A DNA stretch of 64,000 bases. Source: Fen-549 sp050011315. Lineage in GTDB: Bacteria; Actinomycetota; Thermoleophilia; Gaiellales; Gaiellaceae. Shown piece after piece: positions 1-8,216 of the stretch. Below the pieces are notes generated by a model, which did not search any database, had not been told where the DNA came from, and saw only the letters and a program-made list of their open reading frames with translations. Location: NCBI GenBank assembly GCA_050011315.1, contig JBEKJI010000001.1, forward strand, positions 62,001 to 126,000, given 5' to 3'. Numbering within the stretch: the first letter of the stretch is position 1; every line of letters starts with the position of its first letter. A program made the translations under genes and the position numbers.

Positions 1-612
1 AGGCCGCCGACGGGAGGCTCTGCGTTCGCCGACGTGACCTTCTCGGCCAAGACGTTCGACGCCAACTTCCAGGACCCGGCGAACATGTACACGCTCCTGA
101 ACATGAAGGGCGGGGCAAGCGAGGCCAACTCCAAGGCTCTCGACAAGGCGTTGAAGGGCTTCCCTAACGCCCAAGCGCAGACACGCAAAGAGTTCGTGGA
201 CGCCCAGATCGCCTCGCTCAACCCGATCCTGATGGTGCTCTACGTACTGCTTGCCTTCTCAGTCCTGATCAGCTTCGTCGGCATCGTCGTGATGCTCGTC
301 CTGACCGTGTACGAACGAACCCGGGAGCTGGGAATGCTGCGCGCGATCGGCATCACGCAGCGACAAACGAGGCGCATGATCAGGCACGAGAGCGTGATCA
401 CGGCTCTGATCGGCGGCGCTCTGGGAATCGCGCTCGGGGTCGTTTTCGGCGCGCTCCTGGTTAGCCGAATCCCCTACGTGAGCTTCACGCTTCCCGTCGG
501 GCAGCTGTTCTTCTTCGCGATCCTCGCCGTGATCATCGGCATTGCCGCGGCGATCTTCCCGGCACGGCGCGCGGCGAAGCTGAACGTCCTCGAGGCTCTC
601 CAATACGAATAG
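1..612 (+). CDS. FtsX/MacB-type ABC permease, C-terminal part
   Basis: The reading frame is open from base 1, so this is the 3' end of a gene that begins before the window. The visible 203 residues match the C-terminus of the next gene almost position for position, including an FDANF motif, a block from GMLRAIG through RQTRRM to HES, and the ending NVLEALQYE. It contains the last periplasmic stretch and a terminal FtsX domain with about three membrane segments. FtsX/MacB permeases work with an ABC ATPase to move lipids, lipoproteins or peptides or to drive envelope enzymes; the substrate cannot be read here. The partner ATPase is probably upstream, outside the window. It forms a tandem paralogous pair with the 854-residue permease 50 bp downstream, probably by duplication. 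Confidence 0.9.
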   Translation, partial: RPPTGGSAFADVTFSAKTFDANFQDPANMYTLLNMKGGASEANSKALDKALKGFPNAQAQTRKEFVDAQIASLNPILMVLYVLLAFSVLISFVGIVVMLVLTVYERTRELGMLRAIGITQRQTRRMIRHESVITALIGGALGIALGVVFGALLVSRIPYVSFTLPVGQLFFFAILAVIIGIAAAIFPARRAAKLNVLEALQYE

Positions 613-662
613 CGAGTCGGGAATAGCGTGAGCGAGCCCGCGGGGTCAATAAAGACGGGACG

Positions 663-3227
663 ATGATCCACGTCACTATCCGCGGGCTTCTCACGCGCAA
701 GCTGCGCTCGAGCCTGACCGCGATCGCGATCGTGCTCGGCGTGGCGATGATCAGCGGCACCTACATCCTCACCGACACGATGCTCGGGGCCGTGCACACG
801 ATCTTCGGCTCGGTCTACAAGAACACGAGCGCCGTCATCACGGGCAAGTCCGCCGTCGGCACGAGCGACAACGGCCTCAACCTGACACTGCCGAGCTTCC
901 CCGAGAGCCTGCTCGCGAAGGTGCGAAAGCTCCCCGACGTCAAGGACGCGGTCGGCTCGGTGCAGTCGTTCGAGACGAAGATCCTGGGACGGAACGGCAA
1001 GGTCGCCGGCCGCGGAGGCACGCTCGGCTTCTCCGTGCACCACAACTCGAACATGGAGTTCAACCCGCTCACACTCGTCGCCGGACGCTGGGCCAGGGGA
1101 CCGAACGAGGTTGTGATTGACAAGGCAACGGCCGATGCCCAGGGTTACGGGATCGGTAGCAGCGTCCCGATCGAGATTCGCGGGCCGGTTCGCCAATTCA
1201 GGCTCGTCGGCATCGCCAAGCTCGGCGGCGTTTCGTCGCTAGGGGGAACGACATTCGCCTGCTTCGACTTCCCAACCGCTCAGGCTCTGTTCGGTAAAAG
1301 AGGGCGCCTCGACATCATTCGTTTGGCGGCGCGCCCGAACGTATCGGATGCGCGACTCCTGAAGCAGATCCGCTCGATCCTGCCGCCCGGCACGCAGGTG
1401 AAGACGGGCGCCCAGCAGGCGGCTAGCGACGCTTCGTCCTCGAACAAGGTCTTGAACATCTTTCAAAAAGCGCTGCTTGCGTTCGGCTTCATCGCGCTCT
1501 TTGTCGGCGCCTTCGTGATCTTCAACACGCTCTCGATCACGGTCGCCCAACGCACGCGCGAGTTCGCCACCCTGCGCACGCTCGGCGCCTCGCGCAATCA
1601 GGTTCTCTCCTCAGTGCTGGGCGAGGGCTTCGCCATCGGCGTTCTGGCCTCGTCGGCCGGCCTCGGCGCCGGCTTCGGGATAGCGCACGGACTGCAACGC
1701 CTGTTCGGGAGCTTCGGCATCGAGCTTCCGCTCGGCAGCCTCGTCTTCGCACCGCGCACTCTCGTCGTGTCGCTCCTCGTGGGGACGATCGTGACGGTCG
1801 GCGCCAGCCTTTTCCCCGCTCTGCGCGCGACACGCGTTCCTCCGATCGCCGCGGCGCGCGAGGGCGCCACGCTCCCGCGCGGGCGCTTCGCCTGGCTCGT
1901 TCCCTACCTCGGCGTCGTAGTGCTCGCGCTCGGAACGCTCTTCCTCTGCCTCGGTCTCTTACTCCAAGGCGTCGCGACCGGCCGTCGCCTGGCCCTACTC
2001 GGCGCCGGCGGCGTGCTCGTCTTTCTCGGGGTCGCTCTGTTCTCCGCGCCGCTCGTGCGCCCGCTTGCCTCGGTGCTCGGCGCTCCGACCTCCAGGCTGG
2101 GCGGCTCCGCGGGCAAGATCGCTCGCGGTAACGCGACCCGTAACCCCGGCCGTACCGCCGCGACCTCGGCGGCGCTAATGATCGGGCTCGCGCTCGTCAC
2201 CTTTGTCGCCGTCTTCGGCCAGGGGATCAGGCTGCCGTTCGTCCAGGCGGTCGACCAGATGTTCGTCGCCGACTACGCGGTCGTCGCTCAGGACGGCTTC
2301 TCACCGATCTCGCCCGCCTCCGAGCAGACGCTTGGGCGACTCCCCTCGGTCACCGCCGTCTCCGGCCTTCGTTTCGGAAGCGGGCGTGCTTTCGGTAAGA
2401 CGATCGACGTCAGCGGAGCCTCGCCCGACGTCGGCCGCGTCGTCAGCATCGACTGGACGACCGGAAAGAACGCCTCCGTTCGGCTCGGCGCACGCGGTAC
2501 CTTCGTCGACAGCGACTACGCCGACACGCACAACCTCCGGCTGGGCTCGCCGATCCGCCTGCTCACACCCAGCGGACGGACGCTCCGGCTTCGCGTACTC
2601 GGCATCTATAAGCGACCGGTGGGCGGGTCGGCCTTCGCGCGCGTAACGATCTCGACGCGCACCTTCGACGCCAACTTCCCGAGCCCGATGGACTTCGCCA
2701 TCCTGCTGAACATCCGCGGTGGCGTGACAACCGCGAACACGAAAACGCTCGAGCACACCCTTGCTCCCTTCCCGGACGAGAAGGTCCAGACCAAGGTTCA
2801 GTTCAAGGCCTCGCGCCTGCAGGGTCTCAACCAGCTCCTGAATCTGCTCTACGTCCTGCTCGCACTCTCCATCCTCGTCAGCTTCTTCGGCATCGTCAAC
2901 ACGCTCGTGCTCTCGATCTTCGAGCGCACGCGCGAGATCGGCATGCTGCGGGCGATTGGGATGACGCGGCGCCAGACGCGGCGGATGGTGCGCTACGAGA
3001 GCGTCACGACGGCGCTGATCGGCGCCTCGCTAGGGATCGCGCTCGGGCTGGCGCTGGCGGCTCTCGTCACCTCGGTGCTGAAGAAGTACGGCATCGTCTT
3101 TGCGGTGCCCTGGGGATCGCTTCTCGTGTTCGCGATCGCGGCAATCGTGGTCGGACTCGTGGCCGCGATCCTGCCCGCCCGCCGCGCCGCACGCCTGAAC
3201 GTGCTCGAAGCGCTGCAGTACGAGTAG
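663..3227 (+). CDS. FtsX/MacB-type ABC permease, full length
   Basis: This is an 854-residue integral membrane permease. Order: an N-terminal membrane anchor (about residues 15-40), a MacB-like periplasmic domain (about 45-245), an FtsX domain with three membrane segments (about 265-400), two further membrane segments (about 415-460), a second periplasmic domain, and a terminal FtsX domain ending NVLEALQYE. This duplicated-FtsX layout of 800-900 residues is typical of actinobacterial predicted antimicrobial-peptide or lipoprotein exporters. The ATG at 663 follows a weak GACGGGA ribosome site. No ATPase is adjacent downstream; its partner is likely encoded upstream of the truncated paralogue. 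The substrate is unknown. Confidence 0.92.
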   Translation: MIHVTIRGLLTRKLRSSLTAIAIVLGVAMISGTYILTDTMLGAVHTIFGSVYKNTSAVITGKSAVGTSDNGLNLTLPSFPESLLAKVRKLPDVKDAVGSVQSFETKILGRNGKVAGRGGTLGFSVHHNSNMEFNPLTLVAGRWARGPNEVVIDKATADAQGYGIGSSVPIEIRGPVRQFRLVGIAKLGGVSSLGGTTFACFDFPTAQALFGKRGRLDIIRLAARPNVSDARLLKQIRSILPPGTQVKTGAQQAASDASSSNKVLNIFQKALLAFGFIALFVGAFVIFNTLSITVAQRTREFATLRTLGASRNQVLSSVLGEGFAIGVLASSAGLGAGFGIAHGLQRLFGSFGIELPLGSLVFAPRTLVVSLLVGTIVTVGASLFPALRATRVPPIAAAREGATLPRGRFAWLVPYLGVVVLALGTLFLCLGLLLQGVATGRRLALLGAGGVLVFLGVALFSAPLVRPLASVLGAPTSRLGGSAGKIARGNATRNPGRTAATSAALMIGLALVTFVAVFGQGIRLPFVQAVDQMFVADYAVVAQDGFSPISPASEQTLGRLPSVTAVSGLRFGSGRAFGKTIDVSGASPDVGRVVSIDWTTGKNASVRLGARGTFVDSDYADTHNLRLGSPIRLLTPSGRTLRLRVLGIYKRPVGGSAFARVTISTRTFDANFPSPMDFAILLNIRGGVTTANTKTLEHTLAPFPDEKVQTKVQFKASRLQGLNQLLNLLYVLLALSILVSFFGIVNTLVLSIFERTREIGMLRAIGMTRRQTRRMVRYESVTTALIGASLGIALGLALAALVTSVLKKYGIVFAVPWGSLLVFAIAAIVVGLVAAILPARRAARLNVLEALQYE

Positions 3228-3246
3228 GAACTACTCTCAACTGGAG

Positions 3247-4275
3247 ATGGACCGCGACCTACTCGAGCAGATGCTCGCCAACCTCGGCCAGCCCGCCTAC
3301 CGCGCCCGCCAGGTGTGGGAGCGCGCCTGCGCCGGCGCGGGCTCCTACGAGGAGATGACCTCGCTACCCAAGTCCTTGCGCTCCGAGCTTCCAGGTCGCG
3401 TGCCTTTTTCCACGCTCGAGCTCGAGCGCCGGCTCGAGGCCAGCGACGGCACGGTCAAGGTGCTCTTTCGCACTCACGACGGGCACCCCGTCGAGTCGGT
3501 GTTGATGCGCTACCGCGACGGACGCCGCTCGGTCTGCATCTCGACCCAGTCGGGCTGCCCGCTCAAGTGCACCTTCTGCGCCAGCGGCCAGATGGGCTTC
3601 CGGCGCAACCTGAGCGCCTGGGAGATCGTTGAGCAGGCGCTCTACTTCCGCCGCGTCGAGGCGATCAGCAACGTCGCTCTCATGGGCATGGGCGAACCGC
3701 TGATGAACCTGGAGGCCGTTCTAACGGCCGTTCGCGCCCTGCCCGACCTCGGCGTGGGCGCACGCCACACGGCGATCTCGACCGCCGGCTGGGTGCCCGG
3801 CATCGACCGTCTCGCCGGTGAAGGGCTCCCCGTACGGCTGGCACTCTCGCTGCACGCGCCCGACGACGAGCTGCGCCGCACGCTGATGCCGGTCACCGAC
3901 CGCTATCCGATCGCCGAGGTGCTGGCTGCCTGCAAGCGCTTTTACGCCGCGCGCCGGCGCAAGGTGCTGGTCGAGTACCTGATGCTCGCCGGCGTCAACG
4001 ACCGGCTCGATCAGGCGCGGGCGCTCGCACGGCTGCTCAACCCGAGGGTTTTCAAGCTCAACCTGATCCCCTACAACGAGACCGGCGCCTTCCGCGGTTC
4101 CAGCCGTGCCGCGATCGACTCCTTCCGCGAGACACTCTCCAAGGGCGGGCTCGAGGCGACGGTGCGGGTGGCCCGTGGACGCGAGATCGAGGCCGCCTGC
4201 GGTCAGCTCGCCGGGGCACCCGGTACGGCTGGCCGAACCCGAGGAGACCGGCCGGCCGTATCGCCGACGGCGTAG
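3247..4275 (+). CDS. rlmN: RlmN 23S rRNA A2503 / tRNA A37 methyltransferase
   Basis: A radical-SAM dual-specificity methyltransferase of 342 residues that places a C2-methyl on adenine in 23S rRNA and in some tRNAs. The iron-sulfur cluster motif CxxxCxxC is at Cys104/108/111. The extra catalytic cysteines typical of RlmN are present: Cys97, seven residues before the cluster, and Cys318 in the motif EIEAACGQL. Other family blocks such as GMGEPL and NLIPYN are intact. It starts 19 bp after the permease stop and is probably co-transcribed. The last 20 residues are a low-complexity tail that could be shorter in the family. The call is firm. Confidence 0.97.
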   Translation: MDRDLLEQMLANLGQPAYRARQVWERACAGAGSYEEMTSLPKSLRSELPGRVPFSTLELERRLEASDGTVKVLFRTHDGHPVESVLMRYRDGRRSVCISTQSGCPLKCTFCASGQMGFRRNLSAWEIVEQALYFRRVEAISNVALMGMGEPLMNLEAVLTAVRALPDLGVGARHTAISTAGWVPGIDRLAGEGLPVRLALSLHAPDDELRRTLMPVTDRYPIAEVLAACKRFYAARRRKVLVEYLMLAGVNDRLDQARALARLLNPRVFKLNLIPYNETGAFRGSSRAAIDSFRETLSKGGLEATVRVARGREIEAACGQLAGAPGTAGRTRGDRPAVSPTA

Positions 4276-4297
4276 ACGTTGTGAGAGAGTACGCCCC

Positions 4298-5185
4298 ATG
4301 ATCGCGGTCGAAGACCTCCGTAAGCGCTACGGCAAGAAGACGCTCGCCGTCGACGGGCTCAGCTTCACCGTCGAGCCCGGGCGCGTGGTCGGCTTCCTCG
4401 GCCCGAACGGCGCCGGTAAGACAACGACGCTGCGCGTACTGCTCGGGCTCGTGCGTGCCAACTCCGGCCAGGCAACGATCAACGGTAAGAGATACGTCGA
4501 TCTCGAGCGCCCTTTCTGCCAGGTCGGAGCCGTGCTCGAGGCCTCCGGCTTCCACCCCGGTCGCAAGGCTCGTAACCATCTGCGCGTACTCGCCCGGGCC
4601 GGCCACGCGCCCAAGGCACGCGTCGACGAGGTGCTGAAGATCGTCGGGCTCGAGGGTGCCGCAAACAAGAGGGTCGGCGGCTACTCGCTCGGGATGCGCC
4701 AGCGCCTGGCGCTCGCCGCGGCGCTGCTCGGCGACCCCGGCGTTCTGATTTTGGACGAGCCCGCAAACGGCCTCGACCCCGAAGGGATTCGCTGGCTCCG
4801 TGACACGCTACGCTCGCTCGCCGCGGAAGGCCGGGCCGTGCTCATCTCGAGCCACGTGCTGGCCGAGGTCGAACAGACCGTCGACGAGGTCGTGATCATC
4901 AACAAGGGTAAGTTCGTCGCGCACGGCAGCGTGGAGAGCCTCACCCGTAGCGTCGAAGGGCGCGTTCGCGTTCGCAGCCCGCAGGCGGCGAAACTCGAGA
5001 AGCAGCTCGCCAAGGCCGGCCTCAAGGTCGACGCCGACGGGGATGCCCTGCTGGTTACCGGCGGCGCCAGCTCGCAGATCGGAGAGATCGCCGCCAAATC
5101 GCAGGTGGTTCTGCACGAACTGACTCCGATTGCGACACAGCTCGAGGATGTCTTCTTCGCGCTCACTACCGAGGAGCAGAGATGA
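4298..5185 (+). CDS. ABC transporter ATP-binding protein
   Basis: A 295-residue ATPase of the ABC-2 export type. Walker A is GPNGAGKTT (about residue 35), the signature region is GYSLGMRQRL, and Walker B is ILDEPANGLD. The C-terminal 80 residues are a substrate-side extension typical of drug or antibiotic exporters. The ATG at 4298 is chosen because the frame upstream of it runs back into rlmN and reads as non-conserved arginine-rich shadow. The ATGA overlap at 5182-5185 couples it to the permease that follows. Substrate unknown. Confidence 0.93.
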   Translation: MIAVEDLRKRYGKKTLAVDGLSFTVEPGRVVGFLGPNGAGKTTTLRVLLGLVRANSGQATINGKRYVDLERPFCQVGAVLEASGFHPGRKARNHLRVLARAGHAPKARVDEVLKIVGLEGAANKRVGGYSLGMRQRLALAAALLGDPGVLILDEPANGLDPEGIRWLRDTLRSLAAEGRAVLISSHVLAEVEQTVDEVVIINKGKFVAHGSVESLTRSVEGRVRVRSPQAAKLEKQLAKAGLKVDADGDALLVTGGASSQIGEIAAKSQVVLHELTPIATQLEDVFFALTTEEQR

Positions 5186-5943
5186 TCGCCTCGCTCTCCT
5201 CCGAGTGGCTGAAGATCCGTACCACACGCACCATCTTCTGGCTGCTCGTTGCGCTCACCGCGTTGGTCACGTTGTTCGCCGTCGCCAGCGTCGCCGGCGA
5301 ACACAAGGAAAACATCTCGAGCCCGCACAACCAGCTCGACCTGCTCGGAATCGGATTCCTCGCACTCCTCATCGCCCTGATCATGGGCCTGATCGTCTCG
5401 ACGGGCGAGTTCCGCCACGGCACGATTACTCCGACACTGCTCGCAACTCCATCGCGCGCATCGGTCGCGATCTCGAAGGCGATCGCCGGGATGCTGTTCG
5501 GTGTCGCGCTGGTCGCGCTTGCCGAAGGATTCGTGGCCTTTGAGCTCGCCATTGCCTTGCCCATAAAGGGCGTCGACTTCGTAATCCAGGCCGGCCCCGC
5601 CGCGGGTTTTCTCGGCCGCGTACTGTTCGCGGCAGCGCTCTGGGGAGCGATCGGCAGCGGTATCGGCCTTGCCATCCGCAACCAGATCGGCGCCGTGGTT
5701 GGTTGTTTCGCTTGGCTCTTCTTCGTCGAGCGGCTCATCACCGCGATCTTGCGCGTGCACGCGATCAACTCACACGCCGGACGTTTCCTTCCGCTTCAGG
5801 CAACGGGCGCCGTCCTGAACACAGGAACGCGCAACTCCGGGGACCTGCTCAGCCACGCGGCCGGAATGGCCGTCCTCTGCGGTTGGATGGCGCTGGCAAC
5901 GGTCCTGGCGCTGGTACTGCTAGGGCGCCGCGACGTCAGCTAG
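5182..5943 (+). CDS. ABC-2 type permease
   Basis: A 253-residue membrane protein with about six hydrophobic segments. It begins MIASLSSEWLKIRTTR, the usual short cytoplasmic start of ABC-2 permeases. Its start codon overlaps the stop of the ATPase by four bases, so the two are translationally coupled and form one exporter. It converges on the minus-strand zinc-ribbon gene, with only 14 bp between the stops and no obvious terminator hairpin. Substrate unknown. Confidence 0.9.
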   Translation: MIASLSSEWLKIRTTRTIFWLLVALTALVTLFAVASVAGEHKENISSPHNQLDLLGIGFLALLIALIMGLIVSTGEFRHGTITPTLLATPSRASVAISKAIAGMLFGVALVALAEGFVAFELAIALPIKGVDFVIQAGPAAGFLGRVLFAAALWGAIGSGIGLAIRNQIGAVVGCFAWLFFVERLITAILRVHAINSHAGRFLPLQATGAVLNTGTRNSGDLLSHAAGMAVLCGWMALATVLALVLLGRRDVS

Positions 5944-5957
5944 CTCACGGCTGGGCT

Positions 5958-7421
5958 CTAGCGCTGGATCCGCCCGCTCGAATCGATGGCGACGACCGGC
6001 TCGCGCCTCACCGCGAGCACGCCGGAGCAGGCGAACCCGAGAAGTAGAGCCACGATCGCCACGTAGCCGCCCGTCTGCAACACGAAGCTGCCGTGCCTGA
6101 CGAGAGTGGCGACTAGAGTGCCGATCGCGATCGCCCAGAGAGCGAAGGCCAGCATCAGTTTCTGGAAGTACCACTTCTGCGTGAAGACCATGTCCACGGC
6201 AAGCTCTGCCTTCAGCTCCTTCGCATACTCCTTCGCGACCCCACGCTCACGGAACCACCCCTTGGGCAGTAACCGCGTCGGCATGAGTAGAGCGCAGATG
6301 ATCGCAATGAGACCTATCTGCCAGCCGATCATGATCATGCCTTTGTCTCCGTACGTCGCAACCACGAAGTGTGAGAGTGTCTGCGACCCCAGTTTGTCGG
6401 TCCCCTTCAGGTACCCGTTCCAGTAGTAGTTGACGAGCCACATCGCCAGCACGGCTATCACGGCTACCAGATAGAACGGATAGGCGGCGCGCTGGGCGAG
6501 CGACGGGACGATGCCGAGGCGCTGTCCCGCGGCCGGCACCGGTTCGGCCGGTTTCTCCTTGGCGGGCTCCGGCTGGGGCTCGAGATGAACGGGCGGAGCG
6601 ACCGCGGCGGGCGTTACGGGGCGTCCGGCGCCGACAGGCGGAACCGGTGGGCTCGGGGCTACCGGCGGAGTGGTGCCAACCGTAGGACGGACAGGAGGAG
6701 CCACGGGCGGACGCGGCGGCGGCGCAGTAACGGGCGGACGCGGCGGCGGCGCGAATGGTGGCCCCGGCGGCGGAGGAACGGGCGGCCCGGCGGTCGGCGC
6801 CGGGGGAGCCGGCGGAATTGGTACGACGGGCTCGCGCCTGGCGAAGGCTGCAAGGCGCTCGGCGACGATGTCCGGCGTCGATCCTGCCGCGGGTTGAGCG
6901 GGACCTGGTGCCTCGGGCTCGGGCCCGGCCGCGGTAGCGACGGGCTCGCGCTCCGGCGGAGCCGTCTCGGCGGGAGCGCCCGGCTTCGCCCAGGCGACTC
7001 CAGGAGGCGAGCCGGGAGCGGGCGAAGGGGCAAGCGGCATCTCGGGCGCGGGCGGCTCGGTGGTAGCCGGCGGCGGCCAGACGGTGGTGACCTCAGTCGG
7101 AGGTTCGATCGGGGACTCGTTCGTGGCCTCATCGACCGGCCCGACCGGAGGCACGAACCCCGGGACAAACCCGGCCACGGGCGCGGCGACGGGCCTTCCT
7201 TCTTGCGAGCCGATCGTCGGCCCGGCGGTCTCCAAGCTCTCCAGACGAACGTCGAGCAGGCGCGAGCCACAGATCGAGCAGACACCAAGCTCGCTCTGAG
7301 CAACCACCTTGTGACAGCGAATGCAATAGCCGACGTGGGCGAGCGCGAAGGTCGTACCGCAGTAGCGGCAGATCTTGGCCTCGAGCTTGATCTCCTCAGC
7401 GCACTCCGGACAGGTCTTCAT
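5958..7421 (-). CDS. Double zinc-ribbon, proline-rich membrane protein
   Basis: A 487-residue protein of unknown function. The N-terminus has two zinc ribbons: CPEC...CRYC (residues about 4-22) and CIRC...CSIC (about 32-50). A long Pro/Ala-rich linker follows (about residues 75-310, with many PPxPP runs), then four predicted membrane helices in the last 170 residues. The ATG at 7421 is chosen because it immediately precedes the first zinc ribbon; the frame is open further upstream but without any domain. The layout (zinc ribbon, disordered linker, membrane core) is a common envelope-scaffold pattern in actinobacteria and recurs in a shorter form at 49262-50685. The Pro-rich coding gives strong repeat-like signal on the opposite strand, which is not a gene. 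Confidence 0.75.
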   Translation of the reverse strand: MKTCPECAEEIKLEAKICRYCGTTFALAHVGYCIRCHKVVAQSELGVCSICGSRLLDVRLESLETAGPTIGSQEGRPVAAPVAGFVPGFVPPVGPVDEATNESPIEPPTEVTTVWPPPATTEPPAPEMPLAPSPAPGSPPGVAWAKPGAPAETAPPEREPVATAAGPEPEAPGPAQPAAGSTPDIVAERLAAFARREPVVPIPPAPPAPTAGPPVPPPPGPPFAPPPRPPVTAPPPRPPVAPPVRPTVGTTPPVAPSPPVPPVGAGRPVTPAAVAPPVHLEPQPEPAKEKPAEPVPAAGQRLGIVPSLAQRAAYPFYLVAVIAVLAMWLVNYYWNGYLKGTDKLGSQTLSHFVVATYGDKGMIMIGWQIGLIAIICALLMPTRLLPKGWFRERGVAKEYAKELKAELAVDMVFTQKWYFQKLMLAFALWAIAIGTLVATLVRHGSFVLQTGGYVAIVALLLGFACSGVLAVRREPVVAIDSSGRIQR

Positions 7422-7601
7422 TCCTGAGTTCGGCACCGTAAGAACCCCTCTGTAGATCGCTCCAGTAGGCCGAGTATCGTCCCGTAAGCGGTCGGACTCA
7501 AGTGCGTTTTCTCCCTCGACTCGCGAAGCCCTTGCTTTCCGGAGGCGATTTTCCTCGTGATTACGAGCCGAATCACATTGGCATAGAGTTCGCGGACAGA
7601 G

Positions 7602-8216
7602 ATGAGACGCTCGCTTTACGTGCTGGTTGCACTGGTCGTGATCGTTTGGTTGGTCGTTTCCGCTTGCGGCGGGAAGGACTAGTCGGAGACCGTCACGGTG
7701 CCGCAAGTTCCGGCCCGGAACGTCATTCAGGCCTATCTAAGACTTCGCGAGGCGGGCTTGAAGGTCGCCATACCGAGTGGTCTGTTCTCTCTGGACGGCT
7801 CCGGTCAGTCCCTGAGAATACGAACGAAGCCGGCTGCGGGCATAGTCGTGCATCGAGGCCAGGTTGTGACGATCAGCTTCAGCTCGAACACCTGTGTTCT
7901 CAAGAAAACCCGTTCGGGCGCTTTCTCTTGCTCGGCGTCAGGCACGGCGCCTATTCGCATTCACACGGGCGGGCCGCCGGCCGACACCAAGGTTCCGGCC
8001 TTCGTTAACGAGCCTCTCTCGAAAGTTGATGGCTGGGTGAGCAAGCATGGCTTCGCGTGGATCGCCGATCAAGTGCCGGCGCTTCCGGCGAGTGACCGAC
8101 CCCGACTTCTCGACAACTACCTGGTCGTCAAGCAGTCACCGACTCCCGGCGGGGTTCTCAGTATCTGGCGAACGTCCTGGATTCTTGTCCGAGTCGCCCT
8201 CAGACCTGCGAGCTAA
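7602..8216 (+). pseudogene. PASTA-like lipoprotein gene broken by amber stop
   Basis: ATG at 7602 opens a classic lipoprotein signal: basic start, hydrophobic core, lipobox VSAC, then GGKD. The next codon is TAG (7680-7682). The same frame then continues without interruption for 178 codons to TAA at 8214-8216. The post-stop sequence begins SETVTVPQVPARNV and has the spacing and TIKPAAG-like turn of a PASTA domain, followed by a short secreted tail. Reading across the stop gives one coherent 204-residue surface lipoprotein. The simplest view is a recent nonsense mutation or a sequencing error. The 3' end overlaps the gcvPB stop by three bases on the opposite strand. Confidence 0.72.

Noticed and set aside
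6585..7427. Gly/Arg-rich + strand ORF resembling PE-PGRS or collagen-like repeats
   Set aside because: It is the complement of the proline-rich linker of the minus-strand zinc-ribbon protein; no start signal or conserved ends.
7680..7682. Amber recoding (pyrrolysine or read-through)
   Set aside because: No stem-loop signal was seen after the TAG, no pyl genes are in view, and TAG is used as a plain stop in several neighbouring genes.
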